Below, piece after piece: positions 51,742-62,100 of a DNA stretch of 64,000 nt. Position 1 is the stretch's first letter. Every line of letters starts with the position of its first letter. The stretch is from Clostridium formicaceticum (GTDB taxonomy: Bacteria; Bacillota; Clostridia; Peptostreptococcales; Natronincolaceae): contig NZ_CP017603.1 of the NCBI RefSeq assembly GCF_001854185.1, positions 868,001-932,000 on the forward strand. The letters run 5' to 3'. The notes below the pieces were generated by a model. That model saw nothing but the letters and a program-made list of their open reading frames with translations. It searched no databases and had not been told where the DNA came from. The position numbers and the translations under genes were made by a program.

Positions 51742-52920
51742 TTATAAAGTATTATTTAGTTTCTTTTCTTTTTTTCTTTCTAGTTGCTGATCAATAAGTC
51801 GAAGTACCACCAATCTTATAATGGCAAAAATAGGCACACCTAAGAACATACCTAATACACCTGCTAACTTACCTCCTACTACAATAGCAAAAACAATCCA
51901 AAAAGGCCTTAGACCCACACTGTCTCCCAGAATTTTAGGACCTAAAAATAATCCATCAAATTGTTGAAGTGCTAAAACAAATAGCGTTACCCAAAAAGCT
52001 TTTATTGGACTATCAAAAAAGGTAATAATTACCGCTGGCACCCCACCAATAAAGGGTCCAAAATAAGGAATCATATTGGTAATACCTATAATGCTGCTTA
52101 ATAAAAGACTATAACGAATACCCATAATATTTAAACCAATAAAACAAAGTACGCCTATGATAAAGGAATCTAGAGATTTTCCTATGATAAATTTACCAAA
52201 AAGTTCATCTGCTTCTCTTCCAAAATCTCTCGCTCTATCAACGGTTTCGTCCTTCATGACCGCCCTTAGAAATTTTTCACTACCCACCTTGAAGGCTTCT
52301 TTATCTGACAACATATAAAAAGAAATAATCATAGCCAAAAGAAAATTAAGGATTCCTGAGGTAACCGTCATGATACTGGAAACAATATTGTTTAAAAGAT
52401 ATTCTAACACTTGGCTGGCTATATCAAAAATATCCCTGCTATTTTTTTCAATGTATTCTGCAATGTTGTATAAATTATTTAATCCCATATCATTTTCCCA
52501 GTTTGCTATCCATTTTCTTGTACTTCTGTCATATTCAGGAAGTCTTTGTATTATTTCACGTATATTGTTGGCAATCTGTGGTACTACAAAGATCAGCAGC
52601 ATGGTAATCAAACCTAGCAAAATAGCATATACTGTTATTATACTCAGAAACCTATGGAGCTTTTTTCTTTCATTAATATAGGTTACTTCCCTATATAGCT
52701 TTTTTTCAAACCATCTCACACCAGGATTTAAGATATATGCAATAAATCCACCCATAATGAAGGGACTTAATACCCTCCTTATCCAACTAAAACTCCCCGA
52801 AATATTGGCTAGTAAAGAACCTATATTATCTAATACTTGAAAAAATAAAATCGGTAGTATCACTGCAAAACTGGCATATAAGGAATATTTTAAATACTGC
52901 TTATCCCATCGAATTTTCAT
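51742..52920 (-). CDS. AI-2E family transporter (YtvI/PerM-like)
   Basis: About 392 aa from the ATG at 52920 (GGAGGTG 6 bases upstream). Seven to eight hydrophobic segments and the family pattern GITNMIPYFGPFIGGVPAVI, then GPKILGDSVGLRPFWIVFAIVVGG (in two parts). Members export small molecules or act in Na+/H+ exchange; the substrate here is unknown. Sporulation-associated YtvI proteins belong to this family. Single gene. Confidence 0.87.
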   Translation of the reverse strand: MKIRWDKQYLKYSLYASFAVILPILFFQVLDNIGSLLANISGSFSWIRRVLSPFIMGGFIAYILNPGVRWFEKKLYREVTYINERKKLHRFLSIITVYAILLGLITMLLIFVVPQIANNIREIIQRLPEYDRSTRKWIANWENDMGLNNLYNIAEYIEKNSRDIFDIASQVLEYLLNNIVSSIMTVTSGILNFLLAMIISFYMLSDKEAFKVGSEKFLRAVMKDETVDRARDFGREADELFGKFIIGKSLDSFIIGVLCFIGLNIMGIRYSLLLSSIIGITNMIPYFGPFIGGVPAVIITFFDSPIKAFWVTLFVLALQQFDGLFLGPKILGDSVGLRPFWIVFAIVVGGKLAGVLGMFLGVPIFAIIRLVVLRLIDQQLERKKEKKLNNTL

Positions 52921-53128
52921 ACCCTTCACCTCCATCCCATATTTATCACATTTTGCTTTTAGGATATCCCAATCCACTTTAAACCTTCGTGTAGGTAGAC
53001 TTTATAAATCAGATAGTAACTCCTCCACCTGATGCTCTGGTACTTTAAATTTTATTATACATGATTTTATGGTAAACCGCTATCCTTATCTTCCCGCAAC
53101 TTATTTCTCTTCCTTTAAGATAACGTTA

Positions 53129-53842
53129 CTAATGCTCAATATTTATGGATGCTTCTACTTTATAAGGAGAAATCAGTAAACCCTCCTTATTGGAGTAAGT
53201 AGCAAGAAAAATATCCTTTACTTTCCTATACCCCTGCTTTTTTGCTAAAAAAACAACATTTTCTTCAGATATCTTCGCTTTTTCTAAAGATTTTTTATCT
53301 AATTTTCCTTCTAAAATTACAACTGCAGGTATTTCTTCTTCCTCTGTAGTAATGTCCATATCCTTTGGTTTCAAAGGCAGTAGATTGGATTTTTTGAGGA
53401 CAGTTAGTTTACCGTTAGATTCCACAATAGCATAATGTACTTCATTGAAGTGAAAGATATCTTTTTCTCTAAGCATCATTAATACTTCATCAATAGAATA
53501 CTTTATCTTTCTCATGTTTTTTACGATAAACCTTCCATTTTCTATAATTAAAGTAGGCTCAAAAGAAATAAGCCTAGAAAACTTTCTGTTTTTTAGTATT
53601 AGTCTACTAATGAGACTTTGTAGAAGAGCTAGTACAACCACAGCAAAAGCGGTGGGTAAGTGTTCTATGCTAGGATCTGCAATATCTGCCCCTACTACTG
53701 AGCCCATAGTTATAATTATCAGAAAATCTAAAACTGGCAGTTCTCCAATAGGACGTCTCCCCATAATAAATACCGTTGCAAATAATAGTAATGGCAAGAT
53801 GGTCATAATTCTACCCAATATCAAAATGTAGTCCTTCATCAC
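53129..53842 (-). CDS. DUF421 membrane protein (YetF/YrbG family)
   Basis: A 237-aa protein with three N-terminal membrane helices (MGRRPIGELPVLDFLIIITMGS is the family motif, here in part) and a soluble C-terminal alpha/beta domain containing DEVLMMLREKDIFHFNEVHYAI. YetF-type proteins are common in spore formers, with several copies per genome; the function is not established. The start is read as GTG at 53842. Confidence 0.87.
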   Translation of the reverse strand: MMKDYILILGRIMTILPLLLFATVFIMGRRPIGELPVLDFLIIITMGSVVGADIADPSIEHLPTAFAVVVLALLQSLISRLILKNRKFSRLISFEPTLIIENGRFIVKNMRKIKYSIDEVLMMLREKDIFHFNEVHYAIVESNGKLTVLKKSNLLPLKPKDMDITTEEEEIPAVVILEGKLDKKSLEKAKISEENVVFLAKKQGYRKVKDIFLATYSNKEGLLISPYKVEASINIEH

Positions 53843-53875
53843 TCCATAACCTCCTTCACCATTATTATTGCCCTT

Positions 53876-53914
53876 AAAAAAAACTCTAACCCCTGAACCC
53901 TAGGTTAAAGTTTT
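53876..53914 (-). terminator. Terminator of the gshA-like/ATP-grasp operon
   Basis: AACTCTAACC and GGTTAAAGTT pair with one mismatch. T7 on the minus strand follows. The stem overlaps the stop of the ATP-grasp gene. Confidence 0.75.
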
Positions 53915-55239
53915 TTTGATACTATAAAATTAGGGAGAGTGAAACATTCCGCAATACTGCCGATAATATTTTTTCTTCCCACTCTGGTGTAGATCCCTTG
54001 AAGTTTTTCATTATACATAAAAAGCCCAATGATATAATTATTTTCTATGAACCTTACATCATCATCAGTAAACATTGCCATTGGAAGCTTTGGTATTTGA
54101 CAAAGTTGTTGCAGCAAATAATCTCTTTCAGCTTCTTTTTCCATCAATTCCTTCCACTGCTGTATTGTAAAGTCTTTACCAATATATACGCCGCTGGAGG
54201 CATATCTATCCATTGGCTTTAGCACCAACTGATCTTTATTTGTTATAGCAAAGGCCACCAGTTCTTTATTTTTACAATCAAATAAAGTGGTATAGGGAAT
54301 ATGCTGTTCTACAAATTTTCTCTCCTCTTCTGTCAAGAAGGGGGTTTTTACAGGATCGTGGAGGATACTAAAGATATTCTTATTATGAATAATTTGGGAA
54401 CGAATAGGGCCTACTACACATACAGAACCCTCTAAATAAGCTTGTATAAAATCTCCAACCTCTTCAGCATGGTCAATAATTTCCCAAGTTACTGCTCTAC
54501 GATAAATACAGTCAATTTCAGTATCCTGATAATATAATTTTTTATTCCTATAGGTCAAGTGTCTAATATCTGCAATCATTGTAGTACAGCCATTTCTTTC
54601 GAAGGCTTTTTGAAATTCTAAAAATTCACTAGGTATAGAGGAGGAAAACCAATCAACAATAGCAATTCTTGGTTTTTCTTCTTTTCCACTAAATTGTCGA
54701 TAGTTCCTTAAGAGTGCCTCCACCCAACTATCAAACAACTCAAAACCAGTAAAACCATATTTTTCTTCTAGTTCTCTTATGGCTAGAGAGTTTCGAAAAA
54801 TGTGTTGCAACTCTCTTTCTTCTACCATACCAGAGGAACCGTCAGCATTTAATTCACAAAATTGAAAATCATCATTGAAAGGATAAAAAATATCAAATCT
54901 CCCCATCGGCACATCGATATCATAACCTGGATCTTTTAGAATTAGTTTTTCTAATAGCGGAGTAAAGTTAAAATGCTTTCTAAAGTCTTCTTCTTTGAGA
55001 TACTGTAGGACTACTTTTTTTAAGATATCCAACAACTGTGCCGTTAGTTGCTGAAACCTTTCAAAATCCTCTTGGCTAAAAAACATAGGCTGGTACAAAA
55101 ACTCCACAGGCTTATTTTTATATTTAGCAGGAGAAGCTTGTACTTCTGCAAAAACCCTCCTATATTCTTTTAGATGGGCTTCTTTATTCTTTAAAACATT
55201 ATTATGGTATTCGGTAAATAGTTTATTTATTGCAACCAT
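53905..55239 (-). CDS. Glutathionylspermidine-synthase-like ATP-grasp protein
   Basis: A 444-aa protein. The segment GRFDIFYPFNDDFQFCE followed by LNADGSSGM (about residues 113-138) resembles the metal/nucleotide site of glutathionylspermidine synthases and circularly permuted ATP-grasp enzymes. LVLKPMDRYASSGVYIG (about 335-351) looks like the ATP-grasp lysine and glycine-rich loop. It follows the glutamate-cysteine ligase gene by 3 bp, so its acceptor may be gamma-glutamylcysteine or a related gamma-glutamyl compound. It could be an analogue of glutathione synthetase. The substrate is not known. Confidence 0.7.
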   Translation of the reverse strand: MVAINKLFTEYHNNVLKNKEAHLKEYRRVFAEVQASPAKYKNKPVEFLYQPMFFSQEDFERFQQLTAQLLDILKKVVLQYLKEEDFRKHFNFTPLLEKLILKDPGYDIDVPMGRFDIFYPFNDDFQFCELNADGSSGMVEERELQHIFRNSLAIRELEEKYGFTGFELFDSWVEALLRNYRQFSGKEEKPRIAIVDWFSSSIPSEFLEFQKAFERNGCTTMIADIRHLTYRNKKLYYQDTEIDCIYRRAVTWEIIDHAEEVGDFIQAYLEGSVCVVGPIRSQIIHNKNIFSILHDPVKTPFLTEEERKFVEQHIPYTTLFDCKNKELVAFAITNKDQLVLKPMDRYASSGVYIGKDFTIQQWKELMEKEAERDYLLQQLCQIPKLPMAMFTDDDVRFIENNYIIGLFMYNEKLQGIYTRVGRKNIIGSIAECFTLPNFIVSKKL

Positions 55240-55242
55240 CGT

Positions 55243-56538
55243 TTAACCTCCATATCGATTTAAGGCACACCATGTCAAAGCTTCTATTCCCTTACTCTTT
55301 ATGAGTCGTTTTGATAATAGTGCTGGATTTTTTTCATGCCTTGTTAGGTTTTCTAAAGTTTTTAAATAACCTTTTTCCTCCTCTTTCAATCCTTTTTTGG
55401 CCAAATCAAAGAGAACAGGAACAAAATCATAGATCACTTTGCATTTATATCTTCCTTCAAAACCCTTCTCTATAATATCTTCCTTCGCTTGCCTTACTTT
55501 TTCTTCTTCTAAATTATTCGCCATTTCATAGAGATACTCTAGGGCAATTTCATTATAGAAAAGTCCTTTGATTAAAGCAATATAGCCTAGATTAAGGGGA
55601 TAGGGCAACGTATCTCCCATTCGAATTTCAATATATTTTCTAACCCTCACATCAGGAAATACCATAGATAAAATATGGCTTATTTCTTCCTGCGTAACAT
55701 GATAAGGATCCAGTAAATCTTTTACTTTCTTATCATAGGTAGGTATTAATGCGCCATCCTTTATGATGAAAATAGGCGGTGTATTTAATATATATTCAGC
55801 GTATTCTCTGTAGCCAAATTTGCCTTTGAAGGTTCCAGGAACAATACTACTACGATCCTTATCTGTATTTTCCCATATAATATTTCTAATGCTGTTTTTT
55901 TCAAAAACTTCTCCCTCAAAAATCGGAGCATTATCTGTCATCAAATGAAGTAATGGAGATAAAAAGTTAGCCACCTTAAATTTTTTTATGAAATCCTCTT
56001 CATTTGCGTAGTCAATGACTACTTGTAAAGATGCCGTCCCCTTCATCATATTATGCGCATATTTCCCCTTCTTTTTAAAGTAATCCGCCATATATTGGTA
56101 ACGCGTCTTAGGGTTAAAGGGAATATCTTTAATAGAGGTTTTGGGATGGTACCCTATTGCCATTAATAGTTGATTTTGCTCCTCTAGGATGGGAATTACT
56201 TTTTTAAGGAAGTTTAAATAGTTTGCTTCTATTTCTTTGATATCCATAGTAGGAGACATGCTGACTTCCAATTGTCCTCCCGGCTCCAGTGTAATGATTT
56301 CTGTTTTGCCCTCTAATGCTAGAAGATAATTATCTTCATATTTCAGTGTATATCCTTGCGGGGCTAATTTGTTTAATATGACTTGAATCCCTTCTTCTTC
56401 GTAATAGGTAACAGAATCAAAGCTCTCTTTTTTTATAACTATATGTTCTATTTCTACACCTAAATTAAAATCTTTTTTTTCTTTTTCTCCACTTTTTATA
56501 AATGCTACAATCGTCTTTATTTGCTCTTCATATTGCAT
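55243..56538 (-). CDS. gshA: Glutamate--cysteine ligase, GCS2 (plant/proteobacterial) type
   Basis: A 431-aa ligase making gamma-glutamylcysteine or a related gamma-glutamyl amide. Family features are LGVEIEHIVI near residue 26, the hallmark EPGGQLEVSMSP (about 101-112), MKGTASLQVVIDY and YIEIRMGDTLPYP. The ribosome binding site GAGGTGAA is 9-10 bases before the ATG. Operon with the downstream ATP-grasp gene. This type is unusual next to a GspS-like partner and is not the GshAB fusion seen in some Firmicutes. Confidence 0.87.
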   Translation of the reverse strand: MQYEEQIKTIVAFIKSGEKEKKDFNLGVEIEHIVIKKESFDSVTYYEEEGIQVILNKLAPQGYTLKYEDNYLLALEGKTEIITLEPGGQLEVSMSPTMDIKEIEANYLNFLKKVIPILEEQNQLLMAIGYHPKTSIKDIPFNPKTRYQYMADYFKKKGKYAHNMMKGTASLQVVIDYANEEDFIKKFKVANFLSPLLHLMTDNAPIFEGEVFEKNSIRNIIWENTDKDRSSIVPGTFKGKFGYREYAEYILNTPPIFIIKDGALIPTYDKKVKDLLDPYHVTQEEISHILSMVFPDVRVRKYIEIRMGDTLPYPLNLGYIALIKGLFYNEIALEYLYEMANNLEEEKVRQAKEDIIEKGFEGRYKCKVIYDFVPVLFDLAKKGLKEEEKGYLKTLENLTRHEKNPALLSKRLIKSKGIEALTWCALNRYGG

Positions 56539-56627
56539 TCTATGTTCACCTCGATTATGTAAAAACTAATTACGTATTTACCCGTTTTTTGAAAAAATAC
56601 GCAAATTTTTATCGTTTATGTTTTTGT

Positions 56628-57077
56628 CTATTCCTTCATTTCTTTTTTGTCTATGTAAAGATTATATACTAACCCCCCTAAAATAAAAAGAATTCCTGTT
56701 AGTCTTCTCACCTCGAAGGATCTTCCCATGATGCTATCCAAAACTAATCCTATCAATAGTTGTCCTGTAAACACCAGTAACGCTGTATAGATTACAGGAA
56801 TTTTAGGTATAATTTTGTTACTACCTACCACAATAATTACCGTTAGAAATCCTCCCCCTAAGCTCCACAAAGGCACTTCCTTTATCCTGTGAACTTCTTC
56901 AGTAAAGTTTCCGTAAATTATAATAAGTAGAAAAAAAGCCGTTATCATAGCCAAAACATTGTTTAATAATGCAGAGCGATAGGCTCCTATTTTTGTTGCA
57001 ACTTGTGCATTGAAAATAGAAGATATAATAATAAGACCACCTGCTATAAAAGCTGCCAACCCCCAAAATACAACCAT
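56628..57077 (-). CDS. DMT-type small transporter, YdcZ/DUF606 family (second)
   Basis: A 149-aa protein with five hydrophobic segments covering nearly the whole length. The pattern WSLGGGFLTVIIVVGSNKIIPKIPV and TGQLLIGLVLDSIMG matches the YdcZ (DUF606) half-size drug/metabolite transporter family. Its neighbour at 57087-57512 is homologous, so the two may form a heterodimer like other paired small DMT proteins. Last gene of the lipoprotein-YdcZ-YdcZ operon. Confidence 0.8.
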   Translation of the reverse strand: MVVFWGLAAFIAGGLIIISSIFNAQVATKIGAYRSALLNNVLAMITAFFLLIIIYGNFTEEVHRIKEVPLWSLGGGFLTVIIVVGSNKIIPKIPVIYTALLVFTGQLLIGLVLDSIMGRSFEVRRLTGILFILGGLVYNLYIDKKEMKE

Positions 57078-57086
57078 TTTTTCCTC

Positions 57087-57512
57087 CTATGCAAGTATCA
57101 TTATAATAACCCCTAAAAATACAAGAAAAATGCCTGGAATTCTTTTTTTGTTAAAGGGTATCTTTTTCATGCGAAACATCCCGAAATTATCAATGCAAAT
57201 AGAAGTAACCATCTGGCCCAAAAACACTAATGCCACCGTAATAGAAACACCTAAACCTTTGAAACTAACATTATTTAAAACAATGATCAACGCACCTAAA
57301 ACGCCACCTAAGTAATAATAAGAAGGGAAGTATAGCTCCTTGTTTTGTTCTTCCTCTATGATGAATAACAAAACAGCTACCCCTAATGCACCGATGAAAT
57401 GAACTATCAGGGAACTAAAGTAGGTATTTGTGTAACTGGCTAAGGTACCATTCATATGAATCATCACTGCAATCAAACCTCCGATGATAATAGCCATCCA
57501 GTTTGTTTTCAT
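57087..57512 (-). CDS. DMT-type small transporter, YdcZ/DUF606 family (first)
   Basis: A 141-aa protein, five hydrophobic segments. GGLIAVMIHMNGTLASYTNTYFSSLIVHFIGAL (read in parts) and YYLGGVLGALIIVLNNVSF are typical of YdcZ proteins. The ATG overlaps the stop of the upstream lipoprotein gene (ATGA) and the next transporter gene follows after 9 bp, so all three are one transcription unit. Substrate unknown. Confidence 0.8.
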   Translation of the reverse strand: MKTNWMAIIIGGLIAVMIHMNGTLASYTNTYFSSLIVHFIGALGVAVLLFIIEEEQNKELYFPSYYYLGGVLGALIIVLNNVSFKGLGVSITVALVFLGQMVTSICIDNFGMFRMKKIPFNKKRIPGIFLVFLGVIIMILA

Positions 57513-58837
57513 GATTCCTTGCCTCCTTTGAAATAAAACAGATATAGCTCCATCTCTTTATTGGTAATAATAAAGGTTTTGGTTTTTTCATCAAAGTATA
57601 TTTCATTCACCTCCCAAGGTAGTGATAAGATTTCTTCTTCTTTGCCGTCTGGCGATCGCCTTTTAAGTTCTTTTCCATCTAAGAAGAAAGCTTCTTTTTC
57701 ATAAGATATAACAAACATATCTTGACTATTTAATAATACAGGATTTTCATATACTTTTCTATCTTCTCCATCAATTTCTATAAAGGCTAAAGCGTCCCTT
57801 TTCCCTAGAGAACTAGCATATAGGTAATTATTAAATAAGATTTCATAATAATTATAAGGCACGTTTTCCACTAAGACGCCTTTGCTACTATTAATATCAT
57901 AAACAAATACTTTCTCGTATTTTACTGCCTCCAACTCTCCATGAGGCGTCTTTATAATTTCTCCAGCAGAAATACTTACCTTTGAGGCATCTTTGCTCCA
58001 CTGTATATTGTCTATAGGATCAACCAATCCCTGTAGATTTTCATAAATTGTTTTATCCTCTTTTTCTTTCACCTGCAAAAGAGCTAACGCTGTACCTATA
58101 TGCGTTCTCCAATCTCCTATAAGTACTTCTTCTGCTTCTGCTGGTTTTCTAATATACACAATATAGCTATCATCAGGCGCCCATTTACTGGTGGTGGCCT
58201 CTAAGCTTGCATAGTATTTTCCCTCATCATCATAAACTTCTGAATTATAGTATAAAAAGTAATTTGTTTTGTGACTCCATTGGGTAGTAAAGGAAAAAGT
58301 TTGAAAGGCATCCTCTGGTATATTCTCTTTAATCAATATTGGCTGATCTTGATCAAAATAGTATAAATACAAGCTAGCTTCTTTTTGAGGGCCTTTTGTA
58401 TATAAAATAGCAGTTTGATTAGGAGAAATTAATAAATTAGGCCGATGAACGCCTGATATCTCCTCGTCTATTTTTTTTTCCTCCTCTTCTTTTCTATAAA
58501 AAAGCTGTCCTTCTAAATCAACATATACAGCACTTTCCTCTTCTATCGGAATATACAAGTCATATTCACCAGCCTCTGGATGCCTTCTTTCTAAAGCTTT
58601 TGTTTTCAGGTCAAGGGAATAAAAAAACCACTGATTTTTTTTGGTAGCACTGAAATAAAACTTTCCTTCTCCTACTTTATAGCCATTGATTGTGGAAAAA
58701 TCTTTTATGTCTTCTACTTTCTGTAGCGGTGTTGGGTTTTCTTTATTCTCTGGGTTATTATTGCAACCTGTTAGTAGTATGAAGATGCATACTATCATCA
58801 TAACATTGAAAAAACAATTGCTTTTTTTCAAAGTCAT
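57509..58837 (-). CDS. Lipoprotein with beta-propeller-like repeats
   Basis: A 442-aa protein. The signal peptide ends in lipobox LLTGC (C25). The body shows repeating W/F-x-x-D-SKD-type strands (KWAPDDSYIVYIR, IQWSKDASKVSISAG, LLISPNQTAILYT) typical of TolB/WD40-like propellers. It is anchored on the outer membrane face and coupled with two small transporters, so it might assist them or sense a ligand (inference). No close family recognised. Confidence 0.65.
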   Translation of the reverse strand: MTLKKSNCFFNVMMIVCIFILLTGCNNNPENKENPTPLQKVEDIKDFSTINGYKVGEGKFYFSATKKNQWFFYSLDLKTKALERRHPEAGEYDLYIPIEEESAVYVDLEGQLFYRKEEEEKKIDEEISGVHRPNLLISPNQTAILYTKGPQKEASLYLYYFDQDQPILIKENIPEDAFQTFSFTTQWSHKTNYFLYYNSEVYDDEGKYYASLEATTSKWAPDDSYIVYIRKPAEAEEVLIGDWRTHIGTALALLQVKEKEDKTIYENLQGLVDPIDNIQWSKDASKVSISAGEIIKTPHGELEAVKYEKVFVYDINSSKGVLVENVPYNYYEILFNNYLYASSLGKRDALAFIEIDGEDRKVYENPVLLNSQDMFVISYEKEAFFLDGKELKRRSPDGKEEEILSLPWEVNEIYFDEKTKTFIITNKEMELYLFYFKGGKES

Positions 58838-59074
58838 TCTCCTCTCTGCCGATGGTTTGTTGATAGTTTTTCCTATATCGCTTGAAATTAGTCCATGATA
58901 TTCTCTTGCTAGATCTTTTTGTAAATTTATTTATCCTCCAGTATATTGTCATTTTGTTTTTAGGAATATAGTCCTATTTTTCGACATTTTTCTACTTTTA
59001 CACAATTTTTAGAGGGAAACAAATTTTTGTGGAGAATTTTATTAGTGTTATTATAAAATATAAGGAGGCTACTC

Positions 59075-61051
59075 ATGTCACTTCGCTGGAAAATTGTTAT
59101 TATTTTTACGCTTTTAATCGTCCTACCCACCACATTCTTAGGCCATGCTAGTTATCGGAGCGCCAACAAAATCTTAATCAATGAATTACAGCTTACTACA
59201 AGACAGACTGTGGATCGTATAGCAGATACAGTTCATTTATTTCTCGGCACCATGGAGGAGACCCTCGATACTTTAAGTCTTGATCCTGGTATTCAACAGG
59301 TTTTCGATCACCCTGAAGATATCTCCCGCATGATGGAAACATTTAAATCCTTTGCTGATTCTCATGATGCCATTATGCATGTCTACCTCGGAAGGCCTAA
59401 TGGAGAAATATTTATTTATCCTCAAACCACTTTGGAAGATGACTATGACCCCACAACACGTCCTTGGTACTCACAGGCTGTAGAAGAGAACCTTCTTATT
59501 TGGACAGACACCTATGTAGATGCTGGCACAAAGCAGTTAGTCATTTCTGCCGCTAAACCTATTTTTCACAAAGGTACCAATGATTTTATAGGGGTGCTTT
59601 CTATTGACATTTCTTTAGATATCTTGAAAAACCTGGTAGGAACCGTCGACCTAGGAATAAATGGCTATATGCTTATGACAGATGCCTCAGGAAAGGTTTT
59701 AGTACATCCTAACGCTACCCATATAGGCGAAAAAATACCCATTGACACTTTGCTTGAAGCAGTTACTGCAAACCATCAAGGTACTGTAGACTATACTTTT
59801 GAAGGCGACCCCCGCTTTGGTGTTTTTGACACCCTTCAAAAAACTGGATGGAAATTGGTGGGTATGATGCAATATGCTGAGATAAAAGATAACACTTCTA
59901 TTCTTTTAAAGAATGCTTTAATAAATGGTGGAATCATCCTGGTTATTGCTATTTTGATGGGGCTCTTATTTTCCACTAGAATTACAAGATCTTTAATCCT
60001 TTTAGTAAAGGATATGGAAAAAGTGGGGAAAGGAGACCTTACTGTTCATAGTCAAATCCAAGCTAAGGATGAAGTAGGTCAGCTATCCAAAACTTTAAAT
60101 ACCACAGTAGATGCTTTAAAAAAGCTTGTACAAAATGTACGAGAGGTATCACAGGAAGTGAATGCTTCTGCCGATACCTTAGCAGTAACTTCAGAAGAAA
60201 CCAGTGTTTCCGCCGAGGAAGTAACCAGAGCTATCGAAGAAATAGCCAAAGGAGCTTCCGAACAAGCATTAGAGGCAGAAAAAGGTTCTATGATGACAGT
60301 TCAGCTATCGCAAAGATTTGATGCACTAATTTCTAGTTCTCAGGAGATGCTGTTTGCATCGCAGGATGTCGTTTCTGCCAATGTGAAGGGCTTAGCAGTT
60401 GTAGAAGACCTTACACAAAAAAACGCACAAAATAATGCTTCTATACAGCAGATTGGGGAGGCAATTCATGAGCTAAATACTAGAACACAATCAATAGGAA
60501 GTATTTTGAAGACAATTAACGCTATAGCAGAGCAAACAAATCTTTTAGCATTAAATGCTGCAATTGAAGCAGCAAGAGCTGGGGAAGCCGGTAAAGGCTT
60601 TGCTGTAGTCGCAGAGGAAATTCGAAAGTTAGCCGAACAATCGAGGAACTCTACTGATGAAATTCAGGGAATTATTACTTCTATTCAACATGAAAGCAAT
60701 CATACGGTAAGCATTATGGAAGATTTAACCACATCAAATATTGAAAGAGATTCCACTGTAAAAGAAGTGAGTACTTCTTTTCAAAGCATTTCTAAAGCTA
60801 TCGATATTATCACTGATAAGATTAACCATATTGCAGATTACGTAACAACAATGTCTAACGATAAAGACAAAATTGTAAGTGTTATAGAAAGTATTTCTAC
60901 GATATCGGAAGAAACAGCAGCTTCTTCCCAGCAAGTAACCGCGTCTATGCAGCAAACCACCAGCGCTGTAGAAGAAATCGCAAAATCAGCGGAAGCCCTA
61001 AATCATCTATCTCAAAAATTAGATCAAGAAGTTAAAAGGTTTATCCTCTAA
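59075..61051 (+). CDS. Methyl-accepting chemotaxis protein with dCache sensor
   Basis: A 658-aa chemoreceptor. TM1 is at about residues 7-25. An extracellular dCache_1 domain (about 30-275) contains [21 protein letters not shown] (in part) and VISAAKPI, typical of amino-acid-type Cache sensors. TM2 is at about 283-301. HAMP and a signalling domain follow, with the tip [19 protein letters not shown] and a [15 protein letters not shown] end. AAGGAGG precedes the ATG. The ligand is unknown. Probably monocistronic. Confidence 0.92.
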   Translation: MSLRWKIVIIFTLLIVLPTTFLGHASYRSANKILINELQLTTRQTVDRIADTVHLFLGTMEETLDTLSLDPGIQQVFDHPEDISRMMETFKSFADSHDAIMHVYLGRPNGEIFIYPQTTLEDDYDPTTRPWYSQAVEENLLIWTDTYVDAGTKQLVISAAKPIFHKGTNDFIGVLSIDISLDILKNLVGTVDLGINGYMLMTDASGKVLVHPNATHIGEKIPIDTLLEAVTANHQGTVDYTFEGDPRFGVFDTLQKTGWKLVGMMQYAEIKDNTSILLKNALINGGIILVIAILMGLLFSTRITRSLILLVKDMEKVGKGDLTVHSQIQAKDEVGQLSKTLNTTVDALKKLVQNVREVSQEVNASADTLAVTSEETSVSAEEVTRAIEEIAKGASEQALEAEKGSMMTVQLSQRFDALISSSQEMLFASQDVVSANVKGLAVVEDLTQKNAQNNASIQQIGEAIHELNTRTQSIGSILKTINAIAEQTNLLALNAAIEAARAGEAGKGFAVVAEEIRKLAEQSRNSTDEIQGIITSIQHESNHTVSIMEDLTTSNIERDSTVKEVSTSFQSISKAIDIITDKINHIADYVTTMSNDKDKIVSVIESISTISEETAASSQQVTASMQQTTSAVEEIAKSAEALNHLSQKLDQEVKRFIL

Positions 61052-61086
61052 TAGTGAACGCCTCCAGCTAAAGTTGAATATCGGGG

Positions 61087-61148
61087 AATCAGACGGAGGG
61101 TCTACTCCGCCTGATTGAGAATCCACCTACGCTAACTCTTAGAGGTGG
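61087..61148. repeat. Double hairpin resembling an IS200/IS605 right end
   Basis: AATCAGACGGAG (61087-61098) pairs with CTCCGCCTGATT (61105-61116), one mismatch. CCACCT (61123-61128) pairs with AGGTGG (61143-61148), followed by GGAGTCTTATACCC. The layout is that of IS200/IS605-type ends; no tnpA or tnpB is present, so it is likely a relic or non-autonomous copy. Confidence 0.45.
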
Positions 61149-61197
61149 GGAGTCTTATACCCTAAAAGCAAAATCATGATTAAGGTATTTATAAAGG

Positions 61198-61228
61198 TAA
61201 AGGGATTAGTTGTTAACTAGTCCCTTTA
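61198..61228 (-). terminator. Terminator of the pheB-like/hom/thrB operon
   Basis: AAAGGGATTAGT and ACTAGTCCCTTT pair with one wobble, overlapping the thrB stop at 61213-61215. The following minus-strand sequence is only moderately T-rich. Confidence 0.6.
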
Positions 61229-62100
61229 TTGTCTCCTTCTAAAATTTTAAAATTCCATTGTTCTGGCATAGTATTTACTAAGTTACAAAAAATCTTTTCC
61301 TTTTCTCCTCCCTGCTGCCAGGATAAGTATATAATTGAGGGACCCGCACCACTTAAAAATAACTGGTTTAGATCTAACTCCTTTGCTTTTGAGAAAATTG
61401 CTTCCAATGAATCTATTAGTTTTGTTCTGTAAGGCTGATGAAGGCAATCCTGCAGAGCATGAGGTATTTTTTCTAGCTCCCCTGACATCAAAGCGGCTAC
61501 CAACAAAGAGGATTTTCCTACATTTCTTACAGCATCTTTAAAAGGAACACCTTCAGGCAAAACACCCCTAGAAGCCTTTGTGCTTAACTGCACTTCCGGA
61601 ATCGCTACAATAAATCGAAGGGCTTCGTGGACAGGAAATCTTACATAACTGGTTTTTCCTTCATCCTGACAAGAAACTACTACGCCACCCAGCAGCGCTG
61701 GTGCCACATTATCAGGATGTCCTTCTATTTCTACAGCTAATTCCAAGACTTCTTCTTGGCTCAGCAAATTACCCATCAGCTTATTAGCGGCAACAATTCC
61801 TCCTACAATACAAGCAGCACTACTACCTAAGCCCCTGGCCAGCGGAATATTATTATATTGTTTTATTTTTATTCCCTTCGGATATTTGCCTATTTTGTCA
61901 AAGACCCTTAGCATACTCTGATAAATTAAATTGTTTTTGTTTTTTTCTATTTTTTCTTGATCCCTACCCTCTACTTCTATCAGTAGTCCTTTTTCTATTT
62001 CCTCTACCTCTATTTCGTTATAGAGAGAAAGGGCAATCCCTAAACAATCGAAACCTGGTCCTACATTAGCGGTTGTGGCGGGTACGGTTACTTTTATCAT
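61213..62100 (-). CDS. thrB: Homoserine kinase
   Basis: A 295-aa GHMP kinase phosphorylating homoserine in threonine synthesis, from the ATG at 62100 (AGGAAGTGA upstream). It begins [21 protein letters not shown], carries the ATP loop [16 protein letters not shown] and the C-terminal [12 protein letters not shown]. It follows hom, with a short thrC remnant between them. No intact threonine synthase gene is present in the window. Confidence 0.95.
   Translation of the reverse strand: MIKVTVPATTANVGPGFDCLGIALSLYNEIEVEEIEKGLLIEVEGRDQEKIEKNKNNLIYQSMLRVFDKIGKYPKGIKIKQYNNIPLARGLGSSAACIVGGIVAANKLMGNLLSQEEVLELAVEIEGHPDNVAPALLGGVVVSCQDEGKTSYVRFPVHEALRFIVAIPEVQLSTKASRGVLPEGVPFKDAVRNVGKSSLLVAALMSGELEKIPHALQDCLHQPYRTKLIDSLEAIFSKAKELDLNQLFLSGAGPSIIYLSWQQGGEKEKIFCNLVNTMPEQWNFKILEGDNKGTS

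Noticed and set aside
58758-58952. 64-codon minus-strand frame upstream of the lipoprotein gene
   Set aside because: It overlaps the lipoprotein start in another frame, lacks a ribosome binding site and has low-complexity basic composition.
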